Below are positions 1 through 7,081 of a stretch of DNA of 9,871 bases, piece after piece. Source of the stretch: Treponema sp. GTDB taxonomy: Bacteria; Spirochaetota; Spirochaetia; Treponematales; Treponemataceae. Position numbers and translations under genes: made by a program. Positions within the stretch are counted from its first letter, which is position 1. Every line of letters begins with the position of its first letter. Under the pieces are notes generated by a model. That model had not been told where the DNA came from. It ran no database searches and saw nothing but the letters and a program-made list of their open reading frames with translations. Location of the stretch: NCBI GenBank assembly GCA_017453705.1, contig JAFTEK010000380.1, positions 1 through 9,871 of the forward strand, given 5' to 3'.

Positions 1-269
<269 letters not shown>

Positions 270-297
<28 letters not shown>

Positions 298-353
298 TGA
301 AAGTCGCCCCCCTGCCTGAGAGCCTGCCCGTGGCTGGAGGCAATGGAGAATAA
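270..353 (+). other. Probable displaced-frame 3' remainder of the guanylate-kinase-like gene
   Basis: If one base is added in the T run at 267-271, the frame of the upstream gene passes from CTHF into LPRDEFKSLMKVAPLPESL and continues to a TAA at 351-353. The codons used are coding-like (CTG, GTC, GCC, CTG, GAG, AGC, CTG, CCC, GTG). The resulting stop lies 3 bp before the epimerase ATG, and the epimerase ribosome-binding site would then sit inside the gene end, as in a tight operon. As read, 59 bp of apparently coding DNA would instead be spacer. The cause could be a sequencing error, a phase-variable homopolymer or real decay. Confidence 0.45.
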
Positions 354-356
354 TTG

Positions 357-1400
357 ATGAACTGCATTATGCTTACTGGTGCGACCAGTATGATAGGATG
401 TGCACTTATAAAGGAATGTGTCAAGAACAATGTCTGTGTTATAGCCCTTGTGCGTAAAGATTCATCCAAGCTTTCCCGCCTGCCCGCCTCGCCGCTGGTA
501 AAGATTGTCGAGTGCGATTTGGATCAGATGAAGGACTTGGACTCGGAAACTGTGCGTAAGCTTTTGCCGGACAATGCCAAACCCGGCACAAGTCCTGACG
601 GTCAGGCGACTAGTGGCGCAATAGGTGGCCGGGCTGCTGCTGGTGCAAGTCCTGACGGCCGGGCGACTAGTGGCGCAATAGACGGTCAGGTGACTACTGG
701 CACAATTGACTGCTTTTACCATTTTGGATGGACTTTCACTGACCACGAGGGACGCAATAATCCAGAAAAGCAGGAGATGAACATCCGTTATACATTGGAT
801 ACTATTTCTCTTGCAAGCCAGTGTGGATGCAAGAAGTTTATCGGTGCGGGAAGCCAGGCCGAATACGGACGGGCAGCTGTTCCTCTCAACGGCGATGTTC
901 CCTGTCGCCCGGAAGTTGCATACGGGGTGGCAAAATACGCTGCGGGGCTTCTTGCTGCCATGAAATGCCGTGAGCTGGGGCTTGAGTTCAACTGGGTGAG
1001 GATACTTAGCGTTTATGGAACTAATGACAGTCCTGCCACGCTGATAAAAACATTTATCAACAACTGCAAGTCAAATGAACCGATGAAACTCGGCCCTTGT
1101 ACACATCAATGGGATTACCTGTTTGAAGATGATGCAGGGCTGGCTTTTTATATCCTTGGAAATCACGGAGTGGACGGTAAGGTCTACTGTCTGGGGAGTG
1201 GAGACTCCCGCCCGCTGATGGAATATCTAGAAGAAATTCGCTCGCTTGTAAATCCGTCTTATTCTGGTGCCTGCTATGGGGCAGTACCGTATAACGAAAA
1301 ATCTGTCACTTATCTTAGGGCAGACATATCATCCCTTAGCTCTGATACAGGGTGGAAGCCGTCCGTGAGTTTTAGGGACGGCATAGGAAGAATGCTGTGA
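357..1400 (+). CDS. NAD-dependent sugar epimerase/dehydratase with repeat insertion
   Basis: Extended short-chain dehydrogenase/reductase of the NAD-dependent epimerase/dehydratase family, 347 residues. The N-terminal LTGATSMIG (6-14) is the Rossmann nucleotide-binding glycine motif. The catalytic set is visible as S166 in GAGSQAEYG and Y189-GVA-K193, the YxxxK pair. Such enzymes modify nucleotide sugars in the cytoplasm; the exact substrate cannot be read from the sequence. Residues 77-118 are a Gly/Ala/Thr/Ser/Asp-rich repeat block inserted just before DCFYHFGWT, the strand that normally follows directly in this family. The frame is kept, so the enzyme may still fold with a surface loop. 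I chose ATG 357 over the TTG at 354 because GGAGAA at 345-350 is well spaced for it. The 3' end overlaps gtrA by 4 bp (GTGA), indicating translational coupling. Confidence 0.85.
   Translation: MNCIMLTGATSMIGCALIKECVKNNVCVIALVRKDSSKLSRLPASPLVKIVECDLDQMKDLDSETVRKLLPDNAKPGTSPDGQATSGAIGGRAAAGASPDGRATSGAIDGQVTTGTIDCFYHFGWTFTDHEGRNNPEKQEMNIRYTLDTISLASQCGCKKFIGAGSQAEYGRAAVPLNGDVPCRPEVAYGVAKYAAGLLAAMKCRELGLEFNWVRILSVYGTNDSPATLIKTFINNCKSNEPMKLGPCTHQWDYLFEDDAGLAFYILGNHGVDGKVYCLGSGDSRPLMEYLEEIRSLVNPSYSGACYGAVPYNEKSVTYLRADISSLSSDTGWKPSVSFRDGIGRML
585..710 (+). repeat. In-frame 27/30-bp tandem repeat inside the epimerase gene
   Basis: Four full units lie at 600-626 (27 bp), 627-656 (30 bp), 657-683 (27 bp) and 684-710 (27 bp), preceded by a partial unit at 585-599. 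They encode GQATSGAIG, GRAAAGASPD, GRATSGAID and GQVTTGTID. Unit lengths are all multiples of three, so the reading frame survives. Units 1 and 3 share the stretch GCGACTAGTGGCGCAATA exactly, while others have diverged, so the block has both recent and older copies. Confidence 0.9.
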
Positions 1401-1834
1401 ATTTTCCAGAGCGTTATCCTTGGGCTGTTCAGTTTGTCAAGTTTGCTTTGGTCGGTGTTAGCAACACGCTGATTTACTATGTCATCTACAGTATACTTGT
1501 GCACTTTGGTTGTCATTACGCGCTTGCAAACGGCATAGGTTTTATTGTAAGCGTCTTGAATTCTTTTTTGTGGAACAGCCTCTTTGTCTTTAAGAAAACA
1601 GCGGACAAGAAAAGGAATACAGCGGCGACACTGGTAAAAACCTTTATCTCTTATGCCCTCACTGGCCTTGTATTGCAGACTTTTCTTTTGCACATGTTAA
1701 TTGATTTGGCGCATTTGTCCAAGTACCTTGCGCCGCTTATGTGCGTCTGCGTAACCACACCCTTGAACTTCCTGCTTAACAAATTCTGGTCATACAAGGA
1801 AAAGCCTGAGACTAAGGATCAGCCCGCCGCCTGA
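1397..1834 (+). CDS. GtrA-family membrane protein (putative polyprenyl-phosphate-sugar flippase)
   Basis: A 145-residue integral membrane protein with four predicted hydrophobic segments at about residues 11-36, 42-62, 80-105 and 109-129. The conserved GtrA patterns are visible: FVKFALVGVSNTLIYY in segment 1, the Asn-rich SVLNSFLWNSLFVFK around the end of segment 2, and PLNFLLNKFWSYK at the end of segment 4. GtrA proteins are thought to move lipid-linked sugars across the cytoplasmic membrane for decoration of surface glycans. The start is GTG 1397, overlapping the epimerase stop, with AGGAAG at 1385-1390 as ribosome-binding site. The cytoplasmic tail KEKPETKDQPAA is polar and is echoed by two degenerate copies downstream of the stop. 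Family assignment is firm; the sugar and acceptor are unknown. Confidence 0.88.
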   Translation: MNFPERYPWAVQFVKFALVGVSNTLIYYVIYSILVHFGCHYALANGIGFIVSVLNSFLWNSLFVFKKTADKKRNTAATLVKTFISYALTGLVLQTFLLHMLIDLAHLSKYLAPLMCVCVTTPLNFLLNKFWSYKEKPETKDQPAA

Positions 1835-1907
1835 TGAAAAGTCCGCGTCTAAGTAGACGCCCGCGCCTAAAGAAAAGCCTGTTGTCTAAGTAAAAGCCTT
1901 ATTCAGC
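1799..1907 (+). repeat. Three tandem copies of the GtrA gene tail (36-37 bp)
   Basis: Copies start at GAAAAG on 1799, 1836 and 1872. The first is the real C-terminal coding end of gtrA. The second reads DEKSASK then TAG, and the third reads KEKPVV then TAA. The second and third share one frame, which differs from the gtrA frame because the first period is 37 bp. The copies are degenerate, sharing GAAAAG[C/T]C and [G/A]TCTAAG-like cores. They fill most of the convergent gtrA/MBL spacer. Confidence 0.6.
1845..1860. terminator. Perfect inverted repeat at the convergent junction; weak bidirectional terminator candidate
   Basis: GCGTCTA at 1845-1851 and TAGACGC at 1854-1860 are exact reverse complements separated by AG, so an RNA hairpin could form from either strand with the stem opened slightly at the loop. 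There is no clear U tract on the plus strand, and only GGACTTTTC follows on the minus strand. It lies between two converging genes, where a bidirectional terminator is expected. It may also simply be a by-product of the tail repeats. Confidence 0.35.
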
Positions 1908-1950
1908 GGGCTTCCATAACAGCCCTATTCGGCTGGTTTCCACAAAAGCC
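1900..1950 (-). repeat. Direct duplication of the MBL gene tail (26-bp period)
   Basis: Positions 1926-1950, the last codons of the MBL gene, are repeated at 1900-1924 with 20 of 25 bases identical. On the minus strand both copies read LLWKPAE followed by a stop (TAG in the gene, TAA in the copy). All five differences fall at third codon positions and are synonymous. The 26-bp period puts the copy out of frame with the gene, so it is not a simple readthrough extension. Confidence 0.75.
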
Positions 1951-2857
1951 TGTTTCCTTCCATGAAATACAGCAGCCTGCCCTCGTTATACAAGCTGGAT
2001 ATATATGAGCGTATTGTAGAACCTATGAGGACGTACTGGCTCAGTTTCATGTCCAGCCCGGCGTAGTCTGCGACTGCTTGCAATATCTCCTCACAGCTTG
2101 ATGCCTTCTTTTTTACTATCTTCATTATCAGGCTTTCTGCTTCCAGCGTCATGATTACATTCATCTCTGCCATTGCGCCCAGCTTGTTCCTGTAAAAGAA
2201 ATTGCCGTGCGAAGGGACAAAGATGTCAGCGCCTTCTTTTTCGATTCTTGTGACAGACTGGCGGAAAAGCTTGGGATCCTGCATGAATGGAATCCAGTAG
2301 CGTTTAATCATCTCGATTCCAAAAAAAGCATCCCCCATAAAGCATACACTCTGAGCGCAGGACTTGTCGGTGACAATAATTCCCAGCTGGTCATAGAAGT
2401 GACCTGGCAGTGCTATTGTCTTAAAGGAGATGCTGTCCTCGTCCATCTCCGTTTCTTCGAGCTGCCTGTCAACAGGGCAGGGGGCTATCTGCCTGAAAGC
2501 AGGAACACGGTCATCTTGCAAGTGCCGCCCGCCCCAGTATATGTCCAGTGCGAGATAAGGATTCTCAATGAACATGCTCTCTGCCTTTGGTGCCCATATT
2601 TCGCAGGAAAACTCTTCCTTGAGTGCAAGATTGCCGCCGCAATGGTCAGAATGTCCGTGAGTGTTTATGACAGCCCTAAGGCTTTTGTCTGGAAAGAGAG
2701 AACGGATTGCTTTTGCCAAAGCTTCTCCGTCCTTGTTGCAATCTCCAGAGTCAATCAAGAAAAGCGTCGAGCCGGCGACTGCCAGCCCGACATTTGTGCT
2801 TCCCCTGAAAAAGCCAATGTTGTTTGTCAGCTTTTGAAAGGAATCCTGTACAATCAT
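1925..2857 (-). CDS. Metallo-beta-lactamase-fold hydrolase
   Basis: A cytoplasmic metallo-hydrolase of 310 residues with the full zinc-binding set: THGHSDH (H67, H69, D71, H72), PGH (H153), MGDAFFG (D176) and PSHGN (H217). The N-terminal half has the usual beta-sandwich strands (VGLAVAGSTLFLIDSG). After about residue 230 comes a helical, possibly winged-helix C-terminal region, as in several MBL families whose substrates are thioesters or phosphodiesters. No substrate can be assigned. It is the third gene of the TPR-greA operon, starting 10 bp after the greA stop. I prefer ATG 2857; a TTG at 2890 would extend it by 11 residues (MRLQSFHRQQE) and overlap greA by 23 bp. Neither start has a good ribosome-binding site, so translation may be coupled to greA. 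Its last codons are duplicated downstream. Confidence 0.85.
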   Translation of the reverse strand: MIVQDSFQKLTNNIGFFRGSTNVGLAVAGSTLFLIDSGDCNKDGEALAKAIRSLFPDKSLRAVINTHGHSDHCGGNLALKEEFSCEIWAPKAESMFIENPYLALDIYWGGRHLQDDRVPAFRQIAPCPVDRQLEETEMDEDSISFKTIALPGHFYDQLGIIVTDKSCAQSVCFMGDAFFGIEMIKRYWIPFMQDPKLFRQSVTRIEKEGADIFVPSHGNFFYRNKLGAMAEMNVIMTLEAESLIMKIVKKKASSCEEILQAVADYAGLDMKLSQYVLIGSTIRSYISSLYNEGRLLYFMEGNRLLWKPAE

Positions 2858-2867
2858 CTCTTGTTGT

Positions 2868-5819
2868 CTATGAAAGCTTTGCAGCCTCAATGGACTTTAT
2901 CGTATAATTGTACTTCTTGTCATTTATCGTAAAGTTCAAGTTCTCTCCAACCTTGTGGTCTTTCAGCTTGTCACCGATAGGGGAGAGGTAGGATATTATA
3001 TCCTCATCCGGCGCAGACTCGAACGGGCCTAGGATTGTGTATACCACATCCTTGTCTGCCACGTTATCGTGGACTGTAACAGTCGTTCCAAAGGATACTA
3101 TGGCTGTTGTCAGAGTGGACGGATCGAACACAACGGCTCTCTCAAGCTGCTTGCGAAGGTCGGCGAGCTTCTTGCTGTTGATATGCTCGGCTTCCTTTGC
3201 GGAGATGTATTCAGCATTCTCTTTCAAGTCTCCCTTTTCCCTTGCTTCGGCTATTTCCTCAACAATCTTGGGCAAGATGACTTTCTCGATGTTGTCAGCT
3301 TCGGCCTTCTTTTCTTCAAGAGCCTTTGCAGTGGCATATATTCCGTTCTGTGTTCCCTGCTGCTTGACTTCCATGACGGGGAACTTGAAGTCAGGCCACT
3401 TCTTCTGAATTCCGGCACGGAGCGGTTTTTTGTATGCCTCGTAGTCCAAGTCCTCAATGTCACAGACCATCGTAAAGAATCGCAGGGCGTTTTCCTCATC
3501 GTTCGAAAGAATATGCTCAAGGATGAGGTTTTTATCACTCATCTTCTTTCCAAACAGGAGGTTGCGGGCGCTGTTTATGGTCTTCTTGTTCTCAGGGGTA
3601 TCCTTGTGGTTGGAAATTTCCCATGAGCAGTAGTCAATGATGCTTATCAATGTCTGTAGCTGCTTGTCGTAGGAAATGTTCGCGGCTTGATAGGCTTTCT
3701 TGTAGCTGTCAAGGTAGGCCTTCTCCTGCTCGTCTTTTTCATCGTCCCTGTTGTTTTCCTTGAAGAGGAAGATGACGGCGTTCCTGTTGTTCTTGAAGTC
3801 ATCAAAACTTTCTTTCACGAGCTGGGTAAGCTTGTCTTCCTTGTGGGAATCAATCAGCTCCTTGGCAATGTAACTTGCGGCATTGCTTCTGTCAGCATCC
3901 TGGCTTGAGTTTGCGACCTCAGAGAAGAGCTTGATATATTCGTCTTCCCAGTTCTTGATCAACTTGATATTCTTGAGGAAGTAGTCACGCAGGTTGCTGT
4001 TCTTCTTTCCCTGCAGCTCCCTATAAGTTGTCTTGGGGTTGTAAATATCCCTCTCCATCGAATTTATCTTGCTATAGATATACTCGAACGTGAAGTCCTC
4101 CGGGACATGGAAACTGGGGAACTCCTTGGAGATGTTCTGCACTATGAGGAAGGAAGCCACCCACTTGGTCATCTGCTCCTTCTCGTTGTCGTTGGGAGTG
4201 CTCTTGAGGAAGTTCAGGAAGTAGTTGAACATATCGGTCAAAGGCTCTAGGTATTTGTCCTTGTCCTCGTCCTTTGCCTTCTTGTACTGGTCAACCAGCT
4301 TCATCAGGATGTCGCTCTTGGGGAAGAATTCCTTCTCTGCCTTGAATTCTATGTTGAGCCTCTCCTGGATTTCAAGCTTGTTCTCACGGACGGTGTACAT
4401 GTTTATATCGTCCTGGGCAACGGCGAAATTCGGGGAGTTGGCATCGCTCGTGCAACCTGCTGTAAGGATTTCGTTTGCTATTGCATGCCAGTTGTTCCAC
4501 TTTGTCTCTTCGATGATGGCGGGAACAAGCTCTGCCTTTATTCTCTTCATGTCGCAACGGTTGTCAAAGCTTTCGATGATTATCTTGAGCGTCTTGGCAA
4601 CTGCGTTCTTCCTTACGTTGTCCTTGTCAGTCTTGGAAAGCTTCTTAGACTCATCGACTTTTCCCATGACCATGCCCTGCAAGAATTCCTTGCTCTTTGT
4701 GGCTTTGAGAACCCAGATATGCCTTTTGGACAGGGGCTGCAATGCCTTTATAGCCATGTCAAGCTTCATCGTCTTGCTGCCCATCTTGTTGCCAAAGTTT
4801 ATGGAGAGGTCATCACCTTGTACACCCTTGATGTATCCGACTCCCCAACTGCGGTGGAATACAAAGTTGCCCGTATCAAAGGCTATGTGCTTCTCAAAAT
4901 CGTTTATAGCCTCGAACACATCTCGGAAGGACTGGTTCAAGTTGGAGTGCTTTATGTAGTCCTCGACGTGGGAGTTGGCCGCATACTTGTTCCTGTAACA
5001 TTCAACGATGTCGTTCCTGTAGGACTGTTCCTTCTTGTTTATGTTAAGGACGAGCTTTAGGATGTTGATGGCCACATCCCAGTTTGCGGTGTCCTTGTAG
5101 TAGTCGTAAAGTTCCATCATAAGTGTGGCAGACTTGTCTGCACTTATGTTCTTGGCAATCTTCTTTTGCAACATCAAGAAGTAGTCGATTTCCTTTGGGA
5201 TGAGCTTTACGAGTGTTGACCAGACGGTCTTTATCTTTTCCCAGTTCTTGGACGCGCTCTCGCCGGCCGTGGAGATATAGCGGAGGATGGCTCTCTTGTA
5301 ATAGGTTATCTCGTCTTTCTCGTTGTTTTCATCGTCATGGTAGTGCTTGGCCAGCTGCTGGGCAAGGTCTGCCTCGTTGAAATCAAGCTGCACTATCTTC
5401 TTATAGACATCCCAGTATTCCTTGTTGTCGTTGTTCTTGTAGTATTCGGCCCTCTTGCGCAGGGCGAATATGTTTTCGGGAGCTTCCTCAAGAATTTTGT
5501 CGCAGATGGCTTCCGCTATCTGGCTTCTGTGGTTCTTCTCAAATATGTCTATGAGGCTTACCAGCTCCTTGCTTTCAAAGACCTGCTCACGGAGCTTGAG
5601 CATACCCTTTATGTAGAGAGCAGAAACGCTGTCCTTGGTCTTCTGGAGCTGTTCATCACAAATTGTTATGATAGCCTCCTCCGCAGACTCCCTGTGGGTA
5701 GTATCGATGACCATCGAAAGCTCATTCAGGTTGTTTGTTGTAAAGCTCTCGATTCCTGCCCTGGTCCAAGTTTCCGCTTTCAGCATTTCGCGTACTGAAT
5801 TCTCAAGTTCCTCTGACAT
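2868..5819 (-). CDS. greA: Giant GreA fusion: TPR-like helices, Tudor-like domain, C-terminal transcript-cleavage factor
   Basis: A 983-residue protein; ordinary GreA is about 160. The C-terminal 160 or so residues are a complete GreA: a coiled-coil hairpin with the tip motif GDLKENAEY (863-871; D864 and E867 are the acidic residues that reach into the RNA polymerase secondary channel), then a GreA_C FKBP-like domain (SFGTTVTVHDN to YNYTIKSIE) with its ISYLSPIGDKL loop. It should stimulate cleavage of backtracked transcripts. Residues 1-300 are helical repeats of TPR character (for example AEAICDKILEEAPENIFALRKRAEYY). Around 320-363, FHRSWGVGYIKGVQGDDLSINF resembles the Tudor/SH3-like module of UvrD/PcrA C-termini or CarD-type polymerase binders; this is by eye. 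Residues 380-820 are mostly charged and helical, without a recognised family. ATG 5819 has AGGAG upstream. The upstream gene ends 9 bp before it, so the two are cotranscribed. Similar large GreA proteins are known to me from Borrelia and Treponema. Confidence 0.93.
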   Translation of the reverse strand: MSEELENSVREMLKAETWTRAGIESFTTNNLNELSMVIDTTHRESAEEAIITICDEQLQKTKDSVSALYIKGMLKLREQVFESKELVSLIDIFEKNHRSQIAEAICDKILEEAPENIFALRKRAEYYKNNDNKEYWDVYKKIVQLDFNEADLAQQLAKHYHDDENNEKDEITYYKRAILRYISTAGESASKNWEKIKTVWSTLVKLIPKEIDYFLMLQKKIAKNISADKSATLMMELYDYYKDTANWDVAINILKLVLNINKKEQSYRNDIVECYRNKYAANSHVEDYIKHSNLNQSFRDVFEAINDFEKHIAFDTGNFVFHRSWGVGYIKGVQGDDLSINFGNKMGSKTMKLDMAIKALQPLSKRHIWVLKATKSKEFLQGMVMGKVDESKKLSKTDKDNVRKNAVAKTLKIIIESFDNRCDMKRIKAELVPAIIEETKWNNWHAIANEILTAGCTSDANSPNFAVAQDDINMYTVRENKLEIQERLNIEFKAEKEFFPKSDILMKLVDQYKKAKDEDKDKYLEPLTDMFNYFLNFLKSTPNDNEKEQMTKWVASFLIVQNISKEFPSFHVPEDFTFEYIYSKINSMERDIYNPKTTYRELQGKKNSNLRDYFLKNIKLIKNWEDEYIKLFSEVANSSQDADRSNAASYIAKELIDSHKEDKLTQLVKESFDDFKNNRNAVIFLFKENNRDDEKDEQEKAYLDSYKKAYQAANISYDKQLQTLISIIDYCSWEISNHKDTPENKKTINSARNLLFGKKMSDKNLILEHILSNDEENALRFFTMVCDIEDLDYEAYKKPLRAGIQKKWPDFKFPVMEVKQQGTQNGIYATAKALEEKKAEADNIEKVILPKIVEEIAEAREKGDLKENAEYISAKEAEHINSKKLADLRKQLERAVVFDPSTLTTAIVSFGTTVTVHDNVADKDVVYTILGPFESAPDEDIISYLSPIGDKLKDHKVGENLNFTINDKKYNYTIKSIEAAKLS

Positions 5820-5828
5820 ATATCACTC

Positions 5829-6764
5829 CTATATATTGCCCGTATAGAGCATATAGATATTCTTGTCTAAAATTTTAATTTTAAGCAGTGCCTCTTGTAT
5901 CTTCGCATTGTTTTCCTGCGCAAGCTCACAATAGTCAATCAGCCAAAAATACATATTCAATAACCTGGGCTTTATCAGCGCGAGGTTGTTGTTGGGGTCT
6001 TTCATTTCATTTTCTTTTGCATAGATATCCTGCTTAAGCCGTCCGATTTCCTGGGGTTTCAGCTTTCGCTTTACGTTGAAAACTCCAAAAATTGTACCAT
6101 AAACAGGTATCCACTCAAGAAGCTCTGAACCGGACAGACCCTTTTCTGTTACCAGAGCTGTAAGTTTTCCTATGATGGGTGACTCCAGGTATGACAGCTC
6201 CACTTTCTGGGGGTCTAGGAAGAAAGCCTCCCTGAACAGGACTTTGGAAGGCTTGTCCTCTCCGCACAGGTCATAGCAGTCTGCCATCTCTGCTATAATG
6301 TCCGCCCTTCCTTCCACTGCGGAATTGGCTTCCTGCAGGTAGCCCAGGGCAGTCTCAAAGTCACCCAGCTGCTTGTAGCAGAAACCTATTTTCCTACAGG
6401 TCTCCGCATGGAACATATTGTCTGCCTTGTCCAAGTTTTTTCCGTATTGCTCCAGAGCCGTGGAAAAAACTTTCTTGCGGAATGTGTATATGGTCTGTTC
6501 CAGGGGGCTGTCCTCTTTTTCCACCCTCTTTTTGAACATCCTCCATAAATTTACCAGGCTTTCTCCCTGTTCAAAGGAATCCATGGAAGGAAGCCTCTCG
6601 ATTGTGTCATTCCAAAAGGAACAACAGCTGGCTGCAAAAACCAAGTCGTGGTTGTCCAGATCGTTTGTGAGAGCGTCTTCCAGCATGGCCTTGGCTTCCC
6701 TCAAGTTCCCTTCTCCTATGAGGGCATAAGCGGACATAAGGGTGGAAGCTGACCGTGTCTCCAT
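5829..6764 (-). CDS. TPR-repeat protein, first gene of the greA operon
   Basis: A 311-residue soluble protein without signal peptide or membrane span. TPR-like helical pairs are visible at about 7-38 (YALIGEGNLREAKAMLEDAL), 120-150 (CRKIGFCYKQLGDFETALGYLQEA, with the typical G-x-Y and A-x-x-x-x-x-A spacing) and 153-186 (IIAEMADCYDLCGEDKPSKVLFREAFFLDP). The last 90 residues are helical and unassigned. It lies 9 bp upstream of the greA fusion, which has TPR-like helices of its own, so the two may act together in transcription control; that is inference only. The start is ATG 6764. No Shine-Dalgarno sequence precedes it, and the promoter -10 box ends 7 bp before it, so the mRNA is probably leaderless. 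An internal ATG at 6735-6737 also lacks a ribosome-binding site. Confidence 0.8.
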   Translation of the reverse strand: METRSASTLMSAYALIGEGNLREAKAMLEDALTNDLDNHDLVFAASCCSFWNDTIERLPSMDSFEQGESLVNLWRMFKKRVEKEDSPLEQTIYTFRKKVFSTALEQYGKNLDKADNMFHAETCRKIGFCYKQLGDFETALGYLQEANSAVEGRADIIAEMADCYDLCGEDKPSKVLFREAFFLDPQKVELSYLESPIIGKLTALVTEKGLSGSELLEWIPVYGTIFGVFNVKRKLKPQEIGRLKQDIYAKENEMKDPNNNLALIKPRLLNMYFWLIDYCELAQENNAKIQEALLKIKILDKNIYMLYTGNI

Positions 6765-6771
6765 AAATTTT

Positions 6772-6799
6772 ATTATAGCGAAAAGAGTTATTTAGTCAA
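6772..6799 (-). promoter_or_regulatory. Near-consensus sigma70-type promoter of the TPR-greA-MBL operon
   Basis: On the minus strand TTGACT (6794-6799) is followed by a 16-bp spacer and a perfect TATAAT (6772-6777). Seven bases separate the -10 box from ATG 6764, so transcription should start at or within a few bases of the start codon. Confidence 0.75.
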
Positions 6800-6861
6800 T
6801 CAGTTTTACGAGGAAAAATAGCATATATTTTTAGTGAATTTTATATTTGTTGTCAATAGTT

Positions 6862-6890
6862 TTGACCTGTATCTGCAAAAAAATTATTTT
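6862..6890 (+). promoter_or_regulatory. Putative sigma70-type promoter for the deacetylase gene
   Basis: TTGACC (6862-6867), a 17-bp spacer and TATTTT (6885-6890), in an AT-rich stretch between divergent genes. Transcription would start near 6897, placing the whole 23-bp repeat array in a leader of about 185 nt. The -10 match is 4 of 6, so this is a candidate. Confidence 0.45.
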
Positions 6891-6922
6891 ATGATGGAAA
6901 AACTGTCAGGGGCATTGTTATA

Positions 6923-7044
6923 TGGCTGTCCGTGGGGCTGACACTGGGCTGTCCGCGACGCTGACACTGGGCTGTCCGTAACGCTGACACTGGACTGTCC
7001 GTGACGCTGACACTGGGCTGTCCGTGGGGCTGACACTGGGCTGT
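6923..7044 (+). repeat. 23-bp tandem array (five units plus partial) in the 5' leader
   Basis: Units are at 6923-6945, 6946-6968, 6969-6991, 6992-7014 and 7015-7037, with a partial unit at 7038-7044. Each has the constant flanks CTGTCCG and GCTGACACT around a variable centre (TGGG, CGAC, TAAC, TGAC, TGGG in order). Each unit contains the dyad TGTC-N9-GACA. The first and last units share the same centre. A degenerate relative, CTGTCAGGGGCATTG, lies just upstream at about 6903-6917. Together with the two promoters this accounts for most of the 317-bp gene-free stretch 6765-7081; the rest is AT-rich DNA. Confidence 0.92.
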
Positions 7045-7081
7045 ATGCAAAAGGCTTTTTTCGTGATACACTTGTGCAATC

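Noticed and set aside
585..710. Mobile element or miniature inverted-repeat insertion in the epimerase
   Set aside because: No terminal inverted repeats or target duplication are seen; the structure is a simple in-frame tandem repeat.
2207..2932. 241-codon plus-strand open frame
   Set aside because: It lies antisense to the MBL gene with its intact zinc motifs and the end of greA; it has no recognisable domain.
4225..5060. Long plus-strand open frames (244 and 191 codons) across the greA fusion
   Set aside because: They are antisense to a single continuous 983-codon gene whose protein has a clear family; translated residues look like shadow reading.
6923..7044. CRISPR array
   Set aside because: The units are directly adjacent with no unique spacers of usual length, and no cas gene is present.
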